Origin: Arsukibacterium perlucidum DSM 18276
GTDB lineage: Bacteria; Pseudomonadota; Gammaproteobacteria; Enterobacterales; Alteromonadaceae
NCBI RefSeq assembly: GCF_000382165.1
Contig: NZ_KB907702.1
Coordinates: forward strand, 1-64,000
Direction of reading: 5' to 3'
Length of the DNA stretch: 64,000 bases
In this document: one piece after another, positions 60,770 through 64,000 of the stretch
Numbering within the stretch: position 1 is the first letter of the stretch
Layout: every line of letters begins with the position of its first letter
Position numbers and translations under genes: made by a program
Notes under the pieces: model-generated
Database searches by the model: none
What the model saw: the letters and a program-made list of their open reading frames with translations, nothing else
Told to the model about the DNA's origin: nothing

Positions 60770-61534
60770 TTAACCACAAACAGTGCAGCCAGGATCTTTG
60801 TTTAAACCAAACTGGCGCCACTGCCCGGTTAGCGCATCAAATAACTGCAACTTGCCATACAGTGGTGTGCCTACTCCGCCAAGGATTTTTACTGCCTCTA
60901 ATGCCTGCACAGTGCCAATAATACCGACTACCGGGCTTAAAATACCCGCTTCCATACAGGTGAGTTGTTGCTCGCCAAATAGCTGACTGAAACAGTGGTA
61001 GCAGGCACCGTCGCCTTGCATACTAAAACTGGCGACTTGGCCTTCTAACCTAATAGCGGCGCCCGATACCAGCGGCACTTTGGCCTTAACACAGGCTGCA
61101 TTAATGGCATTGCGGGTGGTAAGGTTGTCAGTGCAGTCCAGCACCAGTGAATACTGCGGTACCAGCGTTGCCAAATTGTCAGCACTTAACCGCTGCTGCA
61201 AAGCCTGTATTTCAATTTCGGAATTTAACTGGCGCAAACTGGCTGCAGCTTGCTGTACTTTACTCTGCCCGATATCGGCTTCGCGATACAATATCTGGCG
61301 CTGTAAATTGCTGTGGTCAATAGTGTCATCGTCGACCAGGGTAATACTGCCGATACCACTTGCTACCAGATAAGGTGTGGCAGCACAGCCTAACCCACCC
61401 ATGCCAATCAGCAGTACTTTACTGGCGAGTAGTGCTTCCTGGCCCCTAAAATCCAATGCCGGCAGCATTAACTGACGGCTGTAACGCATCGCCTGCTCGG
61501 GGCTAAGCTCTGACGGATTAGTCGGTTTTGTCAT
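60770..61534 (-). CDS. moeB: MoaD adenylyltransferase MoeB
   Basis: A 254-residue E1-like enzyme that activates the MoaD C terminus. The ATP loop is LLIGMGGLGCAATPYL near residue 41; DDDTIDHSNLQRQ near 67 and DCTDNLTTRNAIN near 129 are family marks; the zinc site is CYHC near 177 with CTVC at the C terminus. ATG 61534 has CAGGA at good spacing. It overlaps the upstream ybaN gene by 17 bases. It completes the molybdopterin synthase sulfur cycle with moaD at 11.7 kb. Confidence 0.93.
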   Translation of the reverse strand: MTKPTNPSELSPEQAMRYSRQLMLPALDFRGQEALLASKVLLIGMGGLGCAATPYLVASGIGSITLVDDDTIDHSNLQRQILYREADIGQSKVQQAAASLRQLNSEIEIQALQQRLSADNLATLVPQYSLVLDCTDNLTTRNAINAACVKAKVPLVSGAAIRLEGQVASFSMQGDGACYHCFSQLFGEQQLTCMEAGILSPVVGIIGTVQALEAVKILGGVGTPLYGKLQLFDALTGQWRQFGLNKDPGCTVCG

Positions 61535-61934
61535 AATCATTATCCTGAGTAACGTGTTCCGGGCGGCGCCATAGCCAAAGTGCCACCAACAATAGAAAAC
61601 AGGGCAGCAGCAGTTTTAGTAATAACGGCGCTGTCGATAACTGCAACAACAGCACGCTTAGCAGCATCATGCCACAGGCCAGATATTTAGCACGGCGCGG
61701 TACCACCCCGTTTTGGCGCCAGGCCAGGATCGGTGGGCCTAAATGCGGATGAGTTAACAAGCGTTGCTCCAGCGCCGGCCAGCCTTTTCCTGCCGACCAG
61801 GCACTAAGTAAAATAAAAGGGACCGTTGGCAGGCCCGGCAAGGGTATGCCTAACAGGCCCAGTGCTAAGCTTATTATTGCCAGCGCCCGCCAGAACAGCG
61901 CCCGACTATAGTGCCACATTCTGTCTTTCACCAT
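61518..61934 (-). CDS. ybaN: YbaN/DUF454-family membrane protein
   Basis: A 138-residue protein with three hydrophobic helices. The segment SLALGLLGIPLPGLPTVPFI near residue 22 followed by LLSAWSAGKG is the DUF454 signature. Function unknown. It is one base from the norR stop on the upstream side and overlaps moeB on the other, suggesting a norR-ybaN-moeB transcript. Confidence 0.88.
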   Translation of the reverse strand: MVKDRMWHYSRALFWRALAIISLALGLLGIPLPGLPTVPFILLSAWSAGKGWPALEQRLLTHPHLGPPILAWRQNGVVPRRAKYLACGMMLLSVLLLQLSTAPLLLKLLLPCFLLLVALWLWRRPEHVTQDNDYDKTD

Positions 61935-63461
61935 TTACTTAAGCCCTAACCTTTGTGCCAGTTTATGCAGGTTACTAGGGTCAAGTTCAAGCTGCCGGGC
62001 AGCTAACGACCAACTACCATTGTGCTGGCTAATTGCCTGTTGAATCATTTGTCGTTGCAGCTGATTAACTGCCTGCTTTAACGGTATAGCGCTTAATTGC
62101 AACACACCATTTGTTTCATTGTGCGCAATGGCTGCCGGCACGGTGTCCAGATCAAGCAATGCCGCCTCAAGGGTAACAATGTCGGTGCGCAATGCGCCAT
62201 GACTTAATGCTTTAATCGCCGCCCTGCTGATTACATGCTCCAGTTCACGTACATTGCCCGGCCAGTCGTAACTTAACAACGCCAGCTCGGCGTCGCTGGA
62301 TAATCTGAGCGCCCGCAGCCCCAACCGGCTGCGGTTCAGTTCAAGAAAATGGCCGGCCAACAGCGGAATATCGTCCGGTCGCTCGCGCAGCGGTGGAATT
62401 GGTAAAGGATAAACCGATAAGCGGTGATATAAATCGGCCCGAAACTCGCCACTTTTAACTTGCTGCTTTAAATCACGATTCGTTGCCGCAACCAGCCGCA
62501 CATTTACCTGACGGGTTTTGTCTGAGCCCAGGCGCTGAATTTCACCGTCTTGCAGTACCCGCAGCAATTTGGCTTGCACCGAAAGTGGCAGCTCGCCTAC
62601 TTCATCCAAAAACAGCGTACCGCCATCGGCTGCCTCAAAACGGCCGGCCCGCTCGCTGTGGGCACCTGAGAACGCACCTTTGTTATGCCCAAACAGCTCA
62701 CTTTCTGCCAGGCTTTCCGGCAGTGCCGCGCAATTAATGTAAATCATCGGCTTAGTGGCGCGGGCGGAACTGCGGTGCAAATGACGGGCAAACAGCTCCT
62801 TACCCACACCCGTTTCACCAAGCAACAAAACAGGCAAATCAGAGCTTGCCACCACCGTGAGCTCCTGCAAAATTTGTTGCAAAGCTTTACTCTGGCCAAT
62901 CAGCTCGTAGCGTTGTTTGGCGGCCGGTTCATATTGCTGCTCGTCGGCCTGATGACTGAGCCGTAAAGCCCGGTTAGCTTGCTCCAGTTCCGTCATCCGC
63001 ACTGCGGCTTCTACCAGCAAACTGTAACGCTGCAGCTCGTATATCGCAGCCTGAGAAAAACTACCTGCCTGCAATGCGTCCAGCGTTAACACGCCCCAAC
63101 AGCGCCCCTCGATATAAAGTGCAATACCCATACAATCATGCACAAGCAGCGCCTGGCCGGGTTGCTCGGCTAACAGGCCATCGTAAGGGTCGGGTAATTC
63201 AGACTCAGGCTCAAACCTGACGGGGTTGCGGCTGGCAAGAATGGCTGCCAGCCGGGGGTGTTGGGCTACCACGAAGCGCCGGCCCTGGGCTTCACGCACC
63301 AGGCCATGCAATGCCACAGGTTTAAGCACATCATGTTCCAGCCTGAGCAAGCCTACTGCCCCGCAACTAAAGTGACTACGCAGGGTACTCACCAAACGCT
63401 GCAAACGAACGGCCGCAGGCAATTCTGTTACCAAATCAGCAATTAAACTTTCTTCCAGCAT
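61935..63461 (-). CDS. norR: nitric oxide-responsive sigma-54 activator NorR
   Basis: A 508-residue enhancer-binding protein. The N-terminal 170 residues are a GAF domain that in NorR senses NO at a mononuclear iron; [20 protein letters not shown] and DPYDGLL near residues 62-92 match the iron-binding region. The AAA+ domain has Walker [15 protein letters not shown] near 216, the sigma-54 contact GAFSGA near 263 and [10 protein letters not shown] near 282. A Fis-type helix-turn-helix ends the protein ([20 protein letters not shown]). ATG 63461 gives the family N terminus; the open frame extends upstream to 63575 across operator sites. Confidence 0.94.
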   Translation of the reverse strand: MLEESLIADLVTELPAAVRLQRLVSTLRSHFSCGAVGLLRLEHDVLKPVALHGLVREAQGRRFVVAQHPRLAAILASRNPVRFEPESELPDPYDGLLAEQPGQALLVHDCMGIALYIEGRCWGVLTLDALQAGSFSQAAIYELQRYSLLVEAAVRMTELEQANRALRLSHQADEQQYEPAAKQRYELIGQSKALQQILQELTVVASSDLPVLLLGETGVGKELFARHLHRSSARATKPMIYINCAALPESLAESELFGHNKGAFSGAHSERAGRFEAADGGTLFLDEVGELPLSVQAKLLRVLQDGEIQRLGSDKTRQVNVRLVAATNRDLKQQVKSGEFRADLYHRLSVYPLPIPPLRERPDDIPLLAGHFLELNRSRLGLRALRLSSDAELALLSYDWPGNVRELEHVISRAAIKALSHGALRTDIVTLEAALLDLDTVPAAIAHNETNGVLQLSAIPLKQAVNQLQRQMIQQAISQHNGSWSLAARQLELDPSNLHKLAQRLGLK

Positions 63462-63462
63462 G

Positions 63463-63515
63463 GTATTTTTTACCCTTGGGTAGATATTACCCTTATTTAA
63501 CTGGGTGCAATTTAC
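63463..63515. promoter_or_regulatory. three NorR enhancer sites (GT-N7-AC)
   Basis: GT-ATTTTTT-AC at 63463-63473, GT-AGATATT-AC at 63480-63490 and GT-GCAATTT-AC at 63505-63515, each flanked by G/C as GGT...ACC. The E. coli norR-norVW region also has three GT-N7-AC sites. They lie between norR and ytfE; the first touches the norR start. Confidence 0.75.
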
Positions 63516-63557
63516 CACAGTGCATAATAAAGCTATATAAATCAAAGGAGGTAGTTT

Positions 63558-63572
63558 TGGCCTGACTCTTGC
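63558..63572 (+). promoter_or_regulatory. sigma-54 promoter for ytfE
   Basis: TGGCCTGACTCTTGC has GG and GC separated by exactly 10 bases, as required at -24/-12. It lies 43-95 bases downstream of the three NorR sites and about 87 bases before the ytfE start. Confidence 0.82.
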
Positions 63573-63658
63573 CATCTTAGTCTTGTTAATAGCGGTTAAC
63601 CGCCCGGTTTAAAGCGGCCCCTTTAATCAATTAAGCAACTAAGTAAGCAGGAGCAAGT

Positions 63659-64000
63659 ATGTCATTCAACCATGTATCATTTTTAGACCAGTCTTTAGGC
63701 CAGATAGCTACTACCATTGCCGGTGCTACCGCGGTATTTCATCAGTACAAACTGGATTTTTGTTGTGGCGGCCAACACAGCCTGCGTGACGCACTGGCTG
63801 CAAAAGAACTGGATGCAACGCCTATTCTCAGTGCGCTCAGGCAATTACAACAACAAGAAGGCGAGATAACCGACTGGCGCAGTAAACCGGTAAAGGAGCT
63901 TATCGAACATATCCTGCAGCGTTTTCACCAGCGCCACCGTCTGCAACTGCCCGAGGTTATCCGACTGGCCCGGCGGGTTGAGCATGTGCATGCTGAGGAT
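63659..64000 (+). CDS. ytfE: iron-sulfur cluster repair di-iron protein YtfE/ScdA (partial, runs off the window)
   Basis: 114 residues are visible and the frame stays open at the window end. The N-terminal ScdA domain has LGQIATTIAGATAVFHQYKL near residue 13 and DFCCGGQHSL near 33; the hemerythrin-like region starts with LIEHILQRFHQRHRLQLPEV near 84, which holds the first His ligands. The di-iron protein repairs Fe-S clusters damaged by nitric oxide and oxidants. ATG 63659 follows CAGGAG. The NorR sites and sigma-54 promoter upstream imply NO induction. Confidence 0.93.
   Translation, partial: MSFNHVSFLDQSLGQIATTIAGATAVFHQYKLDFCCGGQHSLRDALAAKELDATPILSALRQLQQQEGEITDWRSKPVKELIEHILQRFHQRHRLQLPEVIRLARRVEHVHAED

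Noticed and set aside
1-64000. CRISPR arrays, prophage or conjugative modules
   Set aside because: No regularly spaced direct repeats, integrase, structural phage or transfer genes were seen; the only mobile sequence is the IS end at the left edge and short repeats.

Overview
The window looks like chromosome of a gammaproteobacterium of the Rheinheimera / Alishewanella / Arsukibacterium type (Alteromonadales-Chromatiales border). This is judged from gene families and neighbourhoods (ribE divergent from a MATE pump, DUF3080 lipoprotein, SirB2, NIT-domain and Aer-like chemoreceptors) and from moderate GC content. It is an inference, not a database result. The dominant theme is anaerobic nitrate respiration and everything needed to support it.

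Layout. 1-0.55 kb: right end of an IS3-family element that has cut a chemoreceptor gene after its N-terminal membrane region. 0.7-8.5 kb: housekeeping genes (fructosamine kinase-like, pteridine reductase, small zinc protein, ribE, MATE pump, DUF3080 lipoprotein, S9 lipoprotein peptidase). 8.77 kb: tRNA-Val(GAC) and its terminator. 9.0-15.1 kb: a Moco riboswitch followed by nine tightly packed genes, moaA-mobA-moaB-moaC-moaD-moaE-modA-modB-modC. 15.1-22.6 kb: a protein of unknown function built from two copies of one domain, yfhL-trhP, a ThDP-dependent decarboxylase, a membrane-bound AraC regulator, a DUF2306 membrane protein and a frameshifted relative. 22.6-37.9 kb: core nitrate respiration, namely narL-moeA, narK, narX, narGHJI with a parvulin, and an outer-membrane beta-barrel. 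38.1-40.4 kb: anaerobic ribonucleotide reductase nrdG-nrdD. 40.5-42.4 kb: a ParDE/RelBE-type toxin-antitoxin pair, SirB2 and a small exported protein. 42.6-49.4 kb: PAS chemoreceptor translationally coupled to a PAS-GGDEF-EAL protein, a small Cys protein, and a chemoreceptor with a nitrate/nitrite-sensing NIT domain. 49.6-54.2 kb: anaerobic heme and ubiquinone synthesis (hemN, ubiT, ubiU, ubiV) and mog. 54.2-60.8 kb: a PP2C-Ser/Thr kinase fusion, two further NarK-family transporters, nnrS and a DGC-domain protein. 60.8-64 kb: moeB, ybaN, norR and the start of ytfE.

How it fits together. NarGHI needs bis-MGD cofactor (moa, mob, moe, mog and mod genes are all here), nitrate import and nitrite export (three NarK-family carriers), quinone made without O2 (UbiTUV), heme made without O2 (HemN) and dNTPs made without O2 (NrdDG). 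Nitric oxide by-products are handled by NorR, YtfE and NnrS. The intergenic regions carry matching signals: FNR-type boxes (TTGAT-N4-ATCAA) in front of narL, narK, narG, nrdG, the 55.9 kb transporter and the DGC gene; NarL-type 7-2-7 heptamer pairs in front of narK, narG, the 57.7 kb transporter, the DGC gene and two chemoreceptors; and three GT-N7-AC NorR sites with a sigma-54 promoter between norR and ytfE. No nitrite, nitric oxide or nitrous oxide reductase is present in the window.

The less explained parts are the duplicated-domain protein at 15.2 kb, the DGC protein under a textbook FNR/NarL promoter at 60.3 kb, the apparent nitrate control of chemotaxis/c-di-GMP genes, a dispersed hairpin repeat whose two copies show compensatory base changes, and a family of GGCGCC palindromes at gene ends.
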